DNA of 64,000 nt from Streptomyces sp. CC208A (lineage in GTDB: Bacteria; Actinomycetota; Actinomycetes; Streptomycetales; Streptomycetaceae): the NCBI RefSeq assembly GCF_030010625.1, contig NZ_JASCXN010000003.1:124001-188000 (forward strand). The letters run 5' to 3'. Positions 42,905 to 52,349 of the stretch are shown one piece after another. The number at the start of each line of letters is the position of its first letter. Within the stretch, counting starts at the first letter, position 1. The position numbers and the translations under genes were made by a program. Under the pieces are notes generated by a model. It did no database searches. It was not told the origin of the DNA and was given only the letters and a program-made list of their open reading frames with translations.

Positions 42905-43986
42905 CGCAGCCCCCCAAGGGCGCGCGCCGGTCGTACGGGGCCAAGACGGCCCCGTACGCCCACCCGTCGCCCACCACCACCCTCAAACGAGCGCGAAGCG
43001 CCCCCTACTTCTACCCGTCGCCCACCACCACCCTCGAACGAGCGCGAAGCGCCCCCTACTTCTACCCGTCGCCCACCACCACCCTCGAACGAGCGCGAAG
43101 CGCCCCCTACTTCTTCCTCCTCCCCGCAGCCGTCCTCTTCCTCCTCTTCTTCGCCCTCCCCATCGGCTACGCCGTCTGGCTCAGCCTCCACAAGGTCCAG
43201 ATCAAGGGACTCGGCCTCGGCAAGGGCGCCAAGTCGGAGGTCTGGGCCGGCCTGGAGAACTACGCCTCCGCCCTCACCGACCCCGAGTTCCTCGCGAGCG
43301 CCCTGCGCGTCCTCGGCTACGGCGCCCTCGTCGTCCCCGTGATGCTCGGCCTCGCCCTCTTCTTCGCGCTCCTCCTCGACTCCCCGCGCGTCCGGGCCCG
43401 TTCCTTCGCCCGGCTGGCGATCTTCCTCCCGTACGCCGTCCCCGGCGTCATCGCCGCCGTCCTCTGGGGTTTCCTCTACCTCCCCACCGTCAGCCCCTTC
43501 CACCACCTCCTGGACAAGGCCGGCCTCCCGCAGCCCGACCTCATGGACGGCGGCCCCCTCTACCTCTCGATGGCCAACATCGCGATATGGGGCGGCACCG
43601 GCTTCAACATGATCGTCATCTACACCGCGCTGCGCGCCCTGCCCACCGAGGTGTACGAGGCGGCCAAGCTCGACGGCTGCTCCGAGCTCCGGATCGCGCT
43701 CCGCATCAAGATCCCGATGGTGGCGCCCTCCCTGGTCCTCACCTTCTTCTTCTCGATCATCGCCACCCTCCAGGTCTTCAACGAGCCCATGACGCTCAAG
43801 CCGCTCACCAACGGCATCCCCTCCACCTGGAGCCCCCTGATGAAGGTCTACAACGACGCGTTCACCGGCGGGAACATCCACGCGGCCTCCGCCACGGCCG
43901 TCCTCCTCGCCCTCGCCACCTTCGCGCTCTCCTTCGGCCTCCTCAGGATCTCCAACCGCCGCACCACGCAAGGAGCCAGCCGATGA
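42901..43986 (+). CDS. ganP: galacto-oligosaccharide ABC permease (MalF type)
   Basis: Permease of 361 residues. The first 69 residues are a soluble tail holding three copies of YFYPSPTTTLERARSAP (residues about 19-69). Helix 1 then begins at FFLLPAAVLFLLFFALPIGY. The EAA loop is EVYEAAKLDGCSELRIALRI. GTG start overlaps the binding protein stop (GTGA) and its own stop overlaps the next permease (ATGA). Related permeases have a short tail, so the repeats are a recent gain; SAPYFFLLPA is likely the ancestral context. Confidence 0.92.
   Translation: MTQPPKGARRSYGAKTAPYAHPSPTTTLKRARSAPYFYPSPTTTLERARSAPYFYPSPTTTLERARSAPYFFLLPAAVLFLLFFALPIGYAVWLSLHKVQIKGLGLGKGAKSEVWAGLENYASALTDPEFLASALRVLGYGALVVPVMLGLALFFALLLDSPRVRARSFARLAIFLPYAVPGVIAAVLWGFLYLPTVSPFHHLLDKAGLPQPDLMDGGPLYLSMANIAIWGGTGFNMIVIYTALRALPTEVYEAAKLDGCSELRIALRIKIPMVAPSLVLTFFFSIIATLQVFNEPMTLKPLTNGIPSTWSPLMKVYNDAFTGGNIHAASATAVLLALATFALSFGLLRISNRRTTQGASR
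42955..43107. repeat. 51-bp tandem repeat, three copies, inside ganP
   Basis: Units at 42955-43005, 43006-43056 and 43057-43107, each 17 codons. The second and third are identical; the first differs at a few bases. In frame, so the tail is lengthened without loss of the permease. Confidence 0.92.
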
Positions 43987-44891
43987 CCGGGCTCGCCTCC
44001 CCGCCGCTCCGCAAGGCGGCTCCCGCCGCCGGCACCACCCCCGGCGTCCCGCAGGCCCCGCCGCGCCGCACCGCCCTGCTGCCCACCACCGCGCTCGTCC
44101 TCGGCGCCCTGTACTGCCTGCTCCCCGTCGCCTGGGTGATCGTCGCCGCCACCAAGGCCGACGACGAGCTCTTCTCCACCTTCACCTTCCTCCCCGGCAC
44201 CGGCCTCACCGACAACCTCGGCGAACTCACCGCCTACCGCGACGGCATCTACTGGAAGTGGATGGGCAACTCCGTCCTCTACGCCGGCCTCGGCGCCCTC
44301 CTGTCGACCGTCGTCTCCGCCTTCGCGGGCTACGCCCTCGCCGTCTACCGCTTCCGGGGCCGCGAGGTCTTCTTCAACGTCATGCTCACCGGCGTCCTCA
44401 TGCCGCCGGTCATCCTCGCCATCCCCCAGTACCTGCTGATGGCCGAGGCCGACCTGACCGACAGCCACGCCTCCGTGCTGCTGCCGCTGATCCTCTCCCC
44501 GTACGGCGTCTACCTCGGCCGCGTCTACGCCGAGGCCGCCATCCCCATGGAACTGGTCGAGGCGGGCCGCATGGACGGCGCCGGCGAGTGGCGGATCTTC
44601 ACCCGGATCGCCGTCCCGATGCTCGCCCCCGGCCTGGTGACGATCTTCCTCTTCCAGTTCGTCGCCATCTGGAACAACTTCCTGCTGCCGTTCATCATGC
44701 TCGGCGACGACGAGAAGTTCCCCATGACCGTCGGCCTGTTCACCCTCCTCAAGCAGGGTGCCAGTCAGCCCGCCCTCTACACCCTCGTCATCACCGGCGC
44801 ACTGCTCGCCGTCGTCCCCCTGATCGCCCTCTTCCTCGTCATCCAGCGGTTCTGGAGCCTCGACCTGCTGTCGGGCGCCGTAAAGTCCTGA
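43983..44891 (+). CDS. ganQ: galacto-oligosaccharide ABC permease (MalG type)
   Basis: Permease of 302 residues with helix 1 at ALLPTTALVLGALYCLLPVA, EAA loop MELVEAGRMDGAGEWRIFTR and the end LLSGAVKS. ATG at 43983 overlaps the ganP stop (ATGA). Partner of ganP; no ATPase gene is present, so a shared MsiK-type ATPase is likely. Confidence 0.93.
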   Translation: MTGLASPPLRKAAPAAGTTPGVPQAPPRRTALLPTTALVLGALYCLLPVAWVIVAATKADDELFSTFTFLPGTGLTDNLGELTAYRDGIYWKWMGNSVLYAGLGALLSTVVSAFAGYALAVYRFRGREVFFNVMLTGVLMPPVILAIPQYLLMAEADLTDSHASVLLPLILSPYGVYLGRVYAEAAIPMELVEAGRMDGAGEWRIFTRIAVPMLAPGLVTIFLFQFVAIWNNFLLPFIMLGDDEKFPMTVGLFTLLKQGASQPALYTLVITGALLAVVPLIALFLVIQRFWSLDLLSGAVKS

Positions 44892-44920
44892 GCACAGGGG
44901 AACGAGGGGAAACACACAGC

Positions 44921-45946
44921 ATGAGCACAGCAGCGAGCAGGCGCCGCCCCGCGACCATCCACGACGTGGCCCGCGAGGCCGGCGTCTCCCGCGGAACCGT
45001 CTCCCGCGTCCTCAACGGCGGCCACTACGTCAGCCCGGCGGCCAAGGCGGCCGTCGACGCCGCGATCCGCAGAACGGGGTACGTCGTCAACCGGCACGCC
45101 CGCTCGCTGATCACCGGCAGGTCCGACTCGGTCGCCTTCCTCCTCACCGAACCGCAGGAGCGCTTCTTCGAGGACCCCAACTTCAACGTCCTCCTGCGCG
45201 CCTGCACCCAGGCCCTCGCCGACCGCGACATCCCCCTCATCCTGATGATCGCCGGCACCGAGGACGAGCGCCGCCGCAACCTCCGCTACATCGAGGCCGG
45301 CCACGTCGACGGCGTCCTCCTCGTCTCCAGCCACTCCGGCGACCCCGTCGTGGCACGGCTCCACGAGGCCGGCGTCCCCGTCGTCGCCTGCGGCAAACCG
45401 CTCGGCCAGACCACCCGCATCGGGTACGTCGCCGCCGACGACCGCGACGGCGCCCGCGAGATGGTCCGCCACCTGTACGCCACCGGGCGGCGCCGCATCG
45501 CCACCGTCACCGGCCCCCTCGACACCCCCGGCGGCGTCGAACGGCTCGCCGGCTACCGCGAGACCCTCGCCGCCTGCGGCCTCCCCGTCGACGAGGAGCT
45601 GATCGTCACCGGCGACTACAGCCGCGCCGGCGGCGCCGAGGCCGCCCGCACCCTCCTGGAGCGGGCGGCGGACGTCGACGCCGTCTTCGTCGCCTCCGAC
45701 CTGATGGCCCAGGGCGTCCTCGACACCCTCGCCCGCGCCGGCAAGCGGGTCCCCGAGGACATCGCCGTCGGCGGCTTCGACGACTCCCCGGCCGCGCTCG
45801 ACTCCCAGCCGCCGCTCACCACCATCCGGCAGCCCTGGGACCGGATCAGCGCCGAGATGGTCCGCACCCTCCTCGCCCGGATAGCGGGCGAGGACCCGGC
45901 GACCGTCATCCTCCCCACGGAGCTGGTGGTCCGCGACTCGGCCTGA
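44921..45946 (+). CDS. ganR: LacI-family regulator of the galactan locus
   Basis: Regulator of 341 residues with HTH ATIHDVAREAGVSRGTVSRV and hinge YVVNRHARSLITGR, then the effector domain (VDGVLLVSSHSGDPVV, AVFVASDLMAQGVL, VGGFDDSPAAL). ATG at 44921 follows the permease by 29 bases, so it is the last gene of the ganSPQR transcript. Likely represses the sites at 41421-41522 until galactose or a galactoside binds. The same gene set with a LacI regulator occurs in Bacillus. Confidence 0.92.
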   Translation: MSTAASRRRPATIHDVAREAGVSRGTVSRVLNGGHYVSPAAKAAVDAAIRRTGYVVNRHARSLITGRSDSVAFLLTEPQERFFEDPNFNVLLRACTQALADRDIPLILMIAGTEDERRRNLRYIEAGHVDGVLLVSSHSGDPVVARLHEAGVPVVACGKPLGQTTRIGYVAADDRDGAREMVRHLYATGRRRIATVTGPLDTPGGVERLAGYRETLAACGLPVDEELIVTGDYSRAGGAEAARTLLERAADVDAVFVASDLMAQGVLDTLARAGKRVPEDIAVGGFDDSPAALDSQPPLTTIRQPWDRISAEMVRTLLARIAGEDPATVILPTELVVRDSA

Positions 45947-45953
45947 CCTCCCG

Positions 45954-46589
45954 TCAGGACGCGCCCCGGACCAGGACCACCTCCAGGGTCCGGGGCCCGT
46001 GCACGCCCTCGACCCGGTCGAGCTCGATGTCACTGGTCGCGGAAGGGCCGGAGATCCAGGTCAGGGGCCGCCGCGGATCGAGCCGCGGCAGCGCCAGCGG
46101 CACGGAGGCGACGACCTGGTCCTCCCGTACGACACAGACGTGCAGGTCCGGCACGAGCGTGAGCACCCGGCGGCCCTGCCCCGGCCCGCCGTCGAGGACG
46201 ATCGTGCCGGTCTCGGCGACGGCCAGCGCACAGCCCGTCACCACGGCGTCGACCGTGTCCAGGACGCCCGGCGCGAGCCCGGTGTCCGGTACGCGCTCCA
46301 CCCGCGCGGCGGCCAGCCACGCCGACGGCAGCCCGTCCGGCACCGCGACCGTACGGGCTCCGCGCCCGTCGAGCAGCCGGGCGACAAGGCCGGGCAGCCC
46401 GGCCGGGTCGGTGCGGTGCACATGGGCCCGGTAGTCGGCCAGGTTCTCGTGGAGCAGATCCAGCACCGCGTCCGGATCGTCCGGGGTGTGGCGCGTCCGG
46501 TAGGCGCGGGGCGGCTCCGGCGCCTCGGGGGCGTCCGCGACGGCGGACCGGATACGGGCGAGGATCCGCTCGCGGGAGTTCTGGTTCAC
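45954..46589 (-). CDS. lutC: L-lactate utilisation protein LutC
   Basis: LUD-domain protein of 211 residues: NSRERILARIRSAV start, VVTGCALAVAETGTIVLDGG, RRVLTLVPDLHVCVVREDQV and WISGPSATSDIELDRVEGVH are the LutC signatures. Part of the three-subunit enzyme that oxidises L-lactate to pyruvate. GTG at 46589 overlaps the lutB stop (GTGA). Last gene of the rha-lut operon; ends 8 bases from the convergent ganR. Confidence 0.94.
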   Translation of the reverse strand: MNQNSRERILARIRSAVADAPEAPEPPRAYRTRHTPDDPDAVLDLLHENLADYRAHVHRTDPAGLPGLVARLLDGRGARTVAVPDGLPSAWLAAARVERVPDTGLAPGVLDTVDAVVTGCALAVAETGTIVLDGGPGQGRRVLTLVPDLHVCVVREDQVVASVPLALPRLDPRRPLTWISGPSATSDIELDRVEGVHGPRTLEVVLVRGAS

Positions 46590-48064
46590 GTACGGTTCTT
46601 CTTCCACCAGTCACGGAACGGTTCCGCGGGCAGTCCGGGCAGGTCGCGGCTCTCCGACCACGGACCGACGCCCGGCCCGGGCAGCTTCCTGGGGTGCAGC
46701 GCACGGGTCTTCGACGCGACGCGCTCGCCCGCCGCGAGGACGCCCGGGTGGTCGAGGACCCAGCCCGCCGCCTTGATCGCGGCCTTCTCCAGGCGGTGGC
46801 CCTTGCCACCCCGGTCCGCGACCTTCCCCCGCAGATGGACGAGGACCTCGGGGATGTCGATGGCGACCGGGCACACCTCGTAGCAGGCCCCGCACAGCGA
46901 GGACGCGTACGGCAGGGAGGCGTCGACCTCGCCGGCCGTGCCGCGCAGCTGCGGGGTGAGGATCGCGCCGATCGGCCCCGGGTAGACGGAGCCGTACGCG
47001 TGCCCTCCCGCCCGCTCGTACACCGGGCACACGTTGAGACAGGCCGAGCAGCGGATGCAGCGCAGCGCCTGCCGGCCGACCTCGTCGGCGAGCGCGTCGG
47101 TGCGCCCGTTGTCGAGGAGGACGAGGTGGAAGGTCCGCGGGCCGTCGCCGTCGGTGGTGCCGGTCCACATGCTCGTGTACGGGTTCATCCGCTCGGCCGT
47201 CGAGGAGCGGGGGAGCGTCTGGAGGAAGACCTCCAGGTCCCGCCAGGACGGCACCACCTTCTCCACGCCGACGACGGAGATCAGCGTCTCGGGAAGGGTG
47301 AGGCACATCCGCCCGTTGCCCTCCGACTCCACCACCACGAGGGTGCCGGTCTCGGCGACCATGAAGTTCGCCCCGGAGATCCCGACCTTCGCCCGCAGGA
47401 ACTTCTCCCGCAGGTGCAGCCGGGCCGCCTCCGCGAGCTCGGCGGGGGAGTCGGACAGTCCGTCCGGCGCCGGGCGCCCCCAACGCCCCATCTCCTCACG
47501 GAAGATGTCGCGGATCTCGCCCCGGTTGCGGTGGATCGCCGGGACCAGGATGTGCGAGGGCCGGTCCTCGCCGAGCTGCACGATCAGCTCGGCGAGATCG
47601 GTCTCGTAGGCGCGGATGCCCTCGGCCTCCAGGGCCTCGTTGAGCCCGATCTCCTGCGTGGCCATCGACTTGACCTTGACGACCTCGGTCTCGCCGGTGG
47701 CCTTCACCAGGTCCGCGACGATCCGGTTGGCCTCGGCCGCGTCCGCCGCCCAGTACACGGTCCCGCCCGCCGCCGTCACCGCCTCCTCCAACTGGAGGAG
47801 ATACACGTCGAGGTGACGGAGCGTCCGGTCCTTGATCCGCCTGCCCGCCTCGCGCAGCTCGGCCCAGTCGTCCAGTTCGGCCACGGCCCGCGCCCGCTTG
47901 TCGCGGATCGTGTGCGTGGCGTGCCGCAGGTTCGCCCGCAGCGTCGGGTTCCGGGTCGCCTCCCGCGCGGCCTCCGGGAAGGCCGGCATCCCCATGAACG
48001 CCCGCCCGTCACCCGACCACCGCCCCTCATCGAGCGCTGACGCGCACCCCTTCTCGTCTTTCAC
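46586..48064 (-). CDS. lutB: L-lactate utilisation iron-sulphur protein LutB
   Basis: Iron-sulphur protein of 492 residues. The LUD domain (ISGANFMVAETGTLVVVESE, KVVPSWRDLEVFLQTLPRSS) is followed by two 4Fe-4S motifs: CIRCSACLNVCPVY and CGACYEVCPVAIDIPE. A C-terminal DUF3390 part ends DWWKKNRT. GTG at 48064 overlaps the lutA stop (GTGA). Confidence 0.95.
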   Translation of the reverse strand: MKDEKGCASALDEGRWSGDGRAFMGMPAFPEAAREATRNPTLRANLRHATHTIRDKRARAVAELDDWAELREAGRRIKDRTLRHLDVYLLQLEEAVTAAGGTVYWAADAAEANRIVADLVKATGETEVVKVKSMATQEIGLNEALEAEGIRAYETDLAELIVQLGEDRPSHILVPAIHRNRGEIRDIFREEMGRWGRPAPDGLSDSPAELAEAARLHLREKFLRAKVGISGANFMVAETGTLVVVESEGNGRMCLTLPETLISVVGVEKVVPSWRDLEVFLQTLPRSSTAERMNPYTSMWTGTTDGDGPRTFHLVLLDNGRTDALADEVGRQALRCIRCSACLNVCPVYERAGGHAYGSVYPGPIGAILTPQLRGTAGEVDASLPYASSLCGACYEVCPVAIDIPEVLVHLRGKVADRGGKGHRLEKAAIKAAGWVLDHPGVLAAGERVASKTRALHPRKLPGPGVGPWSESRDLPGLPAEPFRDWWKKNRT

Positions 48065-48777
48065 CGCCAGGGCTCCTCTTCCGTGCTCGCCAGGATCTCC
48101 GCCAGGTGCACCGCCCGCAGCGGCGCCCTCTGCCGGCTCAGCATGCCGCCCACGTGCAGCAGGCACGAGTTGTCCGCGCCGCACAGCACCCCGGCGCCGG
48201 TCGACACCGCGTTCGCCACCTTGTCCGCGCCCATCGCCGCCGAAACGTCCGGGTTCTTCACCGCGAAGGTGCCGCCGAAGCCGCAGCACTCCTCCGCCCC
48301 CGGCAGCTCCACCAGACCGAGCCCCTTCACCGCCTCCAGGAGGCGGCGCGGCCGCTCGCCGAGGCCCAGAAGCCGCAGCCCGTGACAGGACGGGTGGTAC
48401 GTCACCTGGTGCGGGAAGTACGCGCCCACGTCGGTCACGCCCAGCACGTCCACCAGGAACTCGGTCAGCTCGTACGTGCGCGGCCCGAGCGCCGCCGCCT
48501 CGGGCCCGAAGGGCGGATAGTGGTGGCGGACCATCGCCGCGCACGACCCCGACGGGACGACCACGTGGTCGTACCCCGCGAAGGCGCGGACCGTGCGTCG
48601 CACCAGCGGACCGGTCTCCCGCCGGTAGCCGGTGTTGAACTGCGGCTGCCCGCAGCAGGTCTGCGCCGCCGGGAAGTCGACCTCCACGCCGAGCCGTTCG
48701 AGGAGCCGGACCGTGGCCACCCCGGTCGACGGGAAGACGGCGTCGTTGACGCAGGTGACGAAGAGGGCGACGCGCAT
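48061..48777 (-). CDS. lutA: L-lactate utilisation protein LutA
   Basis: CCG-domain protein of 238 residues of the GlcF/LutA family: ALFVTCVNDAVFPSTG, first CCG in TCCGQPQFNTGY, PSGSCAAMVRHHYP, YHPSCHGLRLLGLG and second CCG in ECCGFGGTFAVKNPDVSAAM. These hold a cysteine-bound cluster of the lactate oxidase complex. ATG overlaps the rhaB stop by one base (TGATG), so it is translationally coupled to rhamnulokinase. Confidence 0.95.
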   Translation of the reverse strand: MRVALFVTCVNDAVFPSTGVATVRLLERLGVEVDFPAAQTCCGQPQFNTGYRRETGPLVRRTVRAFAGYDHVVVPSGSCAAMVRHHYPPFGPEAAALGPRTYELTEFLVDVLGVTDVGAYFPHQVTYHPSCHGLRLLGLGERPRRLLEAVKGLGLVELPGAEECCGFGGTFAVKNPDVSAAMGADKVANAVSTGAGVLCGADNSCLLHVGGMLSRQRAPLRAVHLAEILASTEEEPWR

Positions 48778-50252
48778 CAGCAGTTCCTCGGGGACGGTTC
48801 GACCCGGGCGGCGGCCCGGTCCCAGGCGGAGCCGTCGCCCCGCGGCTCGTAGTGTCGCAGGGGCTGGGTGCGGGCGACCAGGCGACGCACGGAGGCGAGA
48901 TCGCCGACCAGGCCCGCGGCGCGTGCCTGCACCAGCACGTTCCCCAGCGCCGTCGCCTCCACGGGGCCCGCCGTGACCGGCAGCCCCGTCGCGTCCGCCG
49001 TCCACTGGCACAGCGGCGCGTTCCGCGCGCCGCCGCCCACCAGGTGGATCCGGCGGACGTCCCGCCCGGCGAGCGCGGCGGCCCGCCGCAGGGTGCGGCG
49101 GTGCGCCAGGGCCAGCGACTCCAGGACGCAGCGCAGCACCGCCGCCGGAGACCCGGGAACCGGCTGCCCGGTGCGCCGACAGAACTCCGCGATCCGCTCC
49201 GGCATGTCCCCGGGTGCCAGGAACTCCGGCGCGTCCGGATCGATCAGCGAGATGAACGGCCGCTCCCGCACCGCCTCTTCGAGCAGGGAGGGCAGGTCCA
49301 CCGCGTACCCCCGTCCCTCCCAGGTCCTGCGGCACTCCTCCCACAGCCACAGCCCCATCACGTTCCGCAGGAACCGGACCGTGCCGTCCACCCCCCGCTC
49401 GTTGGTGAAGTTCGCCGCCCGCGCCTCCTCCGTCAGCACGGGCCCCGGCAGCTCCAGGCCCGCGAGCGACCAGGTGCCGCAGGAGACGAACGCCGTGTCG
49501 GGCCCGGTGGCGGGCACCGCCACCACCGCCGACGCCGTGTCGTGCGAGGCGACCGTCGTCACCGGCGTCCCCTCCGGCAGACCCGTCTCCGCGGCGACGT
49601 GCGGCAACAGCGTTCCCGCCGGGTCGCCGGGGGCCCGCAGCGGCGGCAGCAGCCCGGGAGCGATCCCGAGCCGGGCCGTCAGCTCCTCCGACCACCTGCC
49701 GGCCCGCACGTCGAAGAGCCCGGTCGTCGAGGCGTTGGTCTCCTCCGCGCCGACCGTTCCCGTCAGCCAGTACGCGATCAGGTCCGGTATCAGCAACATC
49801 GTTCGCGCCGACGCGAGTTGGGCGGTTCCGGCGGCGGACGCCAGCTGGAAGACGGTGTTGAACGGCAGGTGCTGGAGCCCGGTCGTCCGGTACAGCTCCG
49901 CCGCGCCCCCGACCCGCTCCCCCACCTTCTCCGCGACCCCGTCCGTCCGCCCGTCGCGATAGTGGTACGGGGCGCCCAGAAGGGCCCCGTCGGCGTCGAG
50001 GAGCCCGTGGTCCACCGCCCAGGCGTCCACCCCGACCGAGTCCACCGCACCCGAACGGCTCGCCGCCCGCAGCCCGTCGAGCACCCCCCGGTAGAGCCCG
50101 AGCACGTCCCAGCGCAGCCCGTCCGGCAGCCGTACCGGCACGTTCGGGAAGCGGTGCACCTCCGTCAGCTCCAAGGTCCCGGGGCCGACCTGACCGACCA
50201 TCACCCGCCCGCTGGTGGCCCCGAGGTCGGCCGCCGCGAAACGCCCGCTCAC
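48777..50252 (-). CDS. rhaB: rhamnulokinase
   Basis: FGGY-family kinase of 491 residues that makes rhamnulose 1-phosphate. FAAADLGATSGRVMVGQV is the N-terminal phosphate loop, VGVDAWAVDHGLLDADGALL the sugar-binding Asp region, TVASHDTASAVVAVP and HLVGGGARNAPLCQWTADAT the C-terminal ATP site. GTG start overlaps the aldolase stop (GTGA). Confidence 0.94.
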   Translation of the reverse strand: MSGRFAAADLGATSGRVMVGQVGPGTLELTEVHRFPNVPVRLPDGLRWDVLGLYRGVLDGLRAASRSGAVDSVGVDAWAVDHGLLDADGALLGAPYHYRDGRTDGVAEKVGERVGGAAELYRTTGLQHLPFNTVFQLASAAGTAQLASARTMLLIPDLIAYWLTGTVGAEETNASTTGLFDVRAGRWSEELTARLGIAPGLLPPLRAPGDPAGTLLPHVAAETGLPEGTPVTTVASHDTASAVVAVPATGPDTAFVSCGTWSLAGLELPGPVLTEEARAANFTNERGVDGTVRFLRNVMGLWLWEECRRTWEGRGYAVDLPSLLEEAVRERPFISLIDPDAPEFLAPGDMPERIAEFCRRTGQPVPGSPAAVLRCVLESLALAHRRTLRRAAALAGRDVRRIHLVGGGARNAPLCQWTADATGLPVTAGPVEATALGNVLVQARAAGLVGDLASVRRLVARTQPLRHYEPRGDGSAWDRAAARVEPSPRNC

Positions 50253-52294
50253 CGCAGGAAGGCCGCGGCGACACCCGCGTCGACGGGGACGTGCAGGCCG
50301 GTGGTGTGGGTGAGGTCGCCACCGGTGAGGGCGAAGACCGCGTTCGCGACGTGCTCGGGCAGGACCTCGCGCTTGAGGAGGGTCCGCTGGGCGTAGAACT
50401 CGCCGAGCTTCTCCTCCTCGATGCCGTAGGTGGCGGCGCGCTGGGCACCCCAGCCACCCGCGAAGATCCCCGAACCACGCACCACGCCGTCGGGGTTGAC
50501 CCCGTTGACGCGGATGCCGTGCTCGCCCAGCTCGGCGGCGAGGAGCCGCACCTGGTGGGCCTGGTCGGCCTTGGTGGCGGAGTAGGCGATGTTGTTCGGT
50601 CCCGCGAAGACCGCGTTCTTGGAGACGATGGAGACGATGTCGCCGCCGAGGCCCTGCGCGATCATGATCCGGGCGGCCTCGCGGGAGACGAGGAAGGAAC
50701 CGCGGGCCATGACGGCGTGCTGGAGGTCCCAGTCGCGGGCCGTGGTCTCAAGCAGGGGCTTGGAGAGGGAGATGCCGGCGTTGTTGACGACGAGGTCGAC
50801 GCCGCCGAAGGCGAGGACGGCCTCACGGAACGCGGCGGTGATCTGCTCCTCGGAGGTGACGTCGACGGTGACCGCGACGACCTTGTCCGGCCCGCCCAGC
50901 TCCTCGGCGACCGCACCGGCGTTGTCGCCGTTCAGGTCGGCGACCACGACGCACGCGCCCTCGGCGGCCAGCCGCCGCGCGACGGCCTTGCCGATGCCCG
51001 ACCCCGCACCCGTCACCAGCGCCACCCGGGTGGCGAGCGGCTTCGGCTTCGGCATCCGCCGCAGCTTCGCCTCCTCCAGCTCCCAGTACTCGATGCGGAA
51101 CTTCTCCGCCTCCTCGATGGGGGCGTAGGAGGAGACGGCCTCGGCGCCGCGCATCACGTTGATCGCGTTGACGTAGAACTCGCCCGCCACCCGGGCGGTC
51201 TGCTTGTCCTTCCCGAAGGAGAACATGCCGACGCCGGGCACGAGGACGATCGCCGGGTCCGCGCCCCGCATCACGGGGGAGCCCTCGGTGGCGTGCCGCG
51301 CGTAGTAGGCCGCGTACTCCTCCCGGTAGGCGGTGTGGAGTTCGCCGAGCCGGGTGAGGACGGTGTCCAGGGGCGCGTCGGCCGGCAGGTCCAGGACGAG
51401 CGGGCGGACCTTGGTGCGCAGGAAGTGGTCGGGGCAGGAGGTGCCCAGGGCCGCGAGGCGCGGGTGCTCGGTGCGGGCGAGGAAGTCGAGGACCGTGCCG
51501 GAATCGGTGAAGTGGCCGACCTGCGGCCGGTCCCGGGAGGCGATCGCCCGGACGTACGGGGCCAGGGCCGCGGCCCGCTCCCGGCGCGCCTCGGCGGGCA
51601 GAGCTCCGTACCCCTCGATCACCGGTCCGAACGGCTCGGGCCGTCCCCGCTCCGCGAGGAAGGCCTCGGCCGTGCGGATCATCCACAGGGCGTTCCGCTC
51701 GCACTCCTCGGCGCTCGCGCCCCAGGCGGTGATGCCGTGCCCGCCGAGGACCACGCCGACGGCCCCGGGGTGGTCCTCTTCGACCGCCGCGATGTCCAGG
51801 CCCAGTTGGAAGCCGGGGCGCCGCCACGGCACCCACGCCACCTTTCCGCCGTAGCACTCCGCCGTCAGCTTCTCGCCGTCGGCGGCGCAGGCGAGCGCGA
51901 TGCCCGAGTCCGGGTGGAGGTGGTCGACGTGCGGCGCGTCCACCAGGCCGTGCATGGCGGTGTCGATCGACGGGGCCGCGCCGCCCCTGCCGAACAGGCA
52001 GTGGTCGAAAGCGGCGACCATGTCGTCCTCGCGTTCCACGCCCGGGTAGACGTCCCTGAGCGCCCGCAGCCGGTCGAGGCGGAGGACGGCGAGGCCGTCC
52101 TCGGTGAGGGTGCCGAGGTCGCCCCCGGAGCCCTTCACCCACATCAGCTCCACGTCCCCGCCGGTGACCGGGTCGGTGACGGAGCCCTTGGCGGAGGCGT
52201 TGCCGCCCGCGTAGTTGGTGACGGTCGGGTCGGCGCCGAGGCGGTGGGCGCGGGCGAGGAGCGCGGCGACCTCGGGGTGCGTGCCGGAAGTCAT
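50249..52294 (-). CDS. rhaEW: rhamnulose-1-phosphate aldolase fused to L-lactaldehyde dehydrogenase
   Basis: Two-domain enzyme of 681 residues. The class II aldolase part (about 1-400) has VTNYAGGNASAKG, the zinc histidines in HVDHLHPDSGIALAC and GVVLGGHGITAWG. The SDR part (about 420-681) has VALVTGAGSGIGKAVARRLA, VNNAGIS and YSATKADQ (Tyr/Lys pair). It splits rhamnulose 1-phosphate into DHAP and L-lactaldehyde and oxidises the latter to L-lactate. ATG at 52294 has AAGGAAG upstream. The rare single-gene fusion is the Bacillus YuxG type. Confidence 0.94.
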   Translation of the reverse strand: MTSGTHPEVAALLARAHRLGADPTVTNYAGGNASAKGSVTDPVTGGDVELMWVKGSGGDLGTLTEDGLAVLRLDRLRALRDVYPGVEREDDMVAAFDHCLFGRGGAAPSIDTAMHGLVDAPHVDHLHPDSGIALACAADGEKLTAECYGGKVAWVPWRRPGFQLGLDIAAVEEDHPGAVGVVLGGHGITAWGASAEECERNALWMIRTAEAFLAERGRPEPFGPVIEGYGALPAEARRERAAALAPYVRAIASRDRPQVGHFTDSGTVLDFLARTEHPRLAALGTSCPDHFLRTKVRPLVLDLPADAPLDTVLTRLGELHTAYREEYAAYYARHATEGSPVMRGADPAIVLVPGVGMFSFGKDKQTARVAGEFYVNAINVMRGAEAVSSYAPIEEAEKFRIEYWELEEAKLRRMPKPKPLATRVALVTGAGSGIGKAVARRLAAEGACVVVADLNGDNAGAVAEELGGPDKVVAVTVDVTSEEQITAAFREAVLAFGGVDLVVNNAGISLSKPLLETTARDWDLQHAVMARGSFLVSREAARIMIAQGLGGDIVSIVSKNAVFAGPNNIAYSATKADQAHQVRLLAAELGEHGIRVNGVNPDGVVRGSGIFAGGWGAQRAATYGIEEEKLGEFYAQRTLLKREVLPEHVANAVFALTGGDLTHTTGLHVPVDAGVAAAFLR

Positions 52295-52349
52295 GAGGGT
52301 CTTCCTTCGGGAGATCGGGGAGAGGGAGGCGGGGGAGGGGAGGAGCGGG

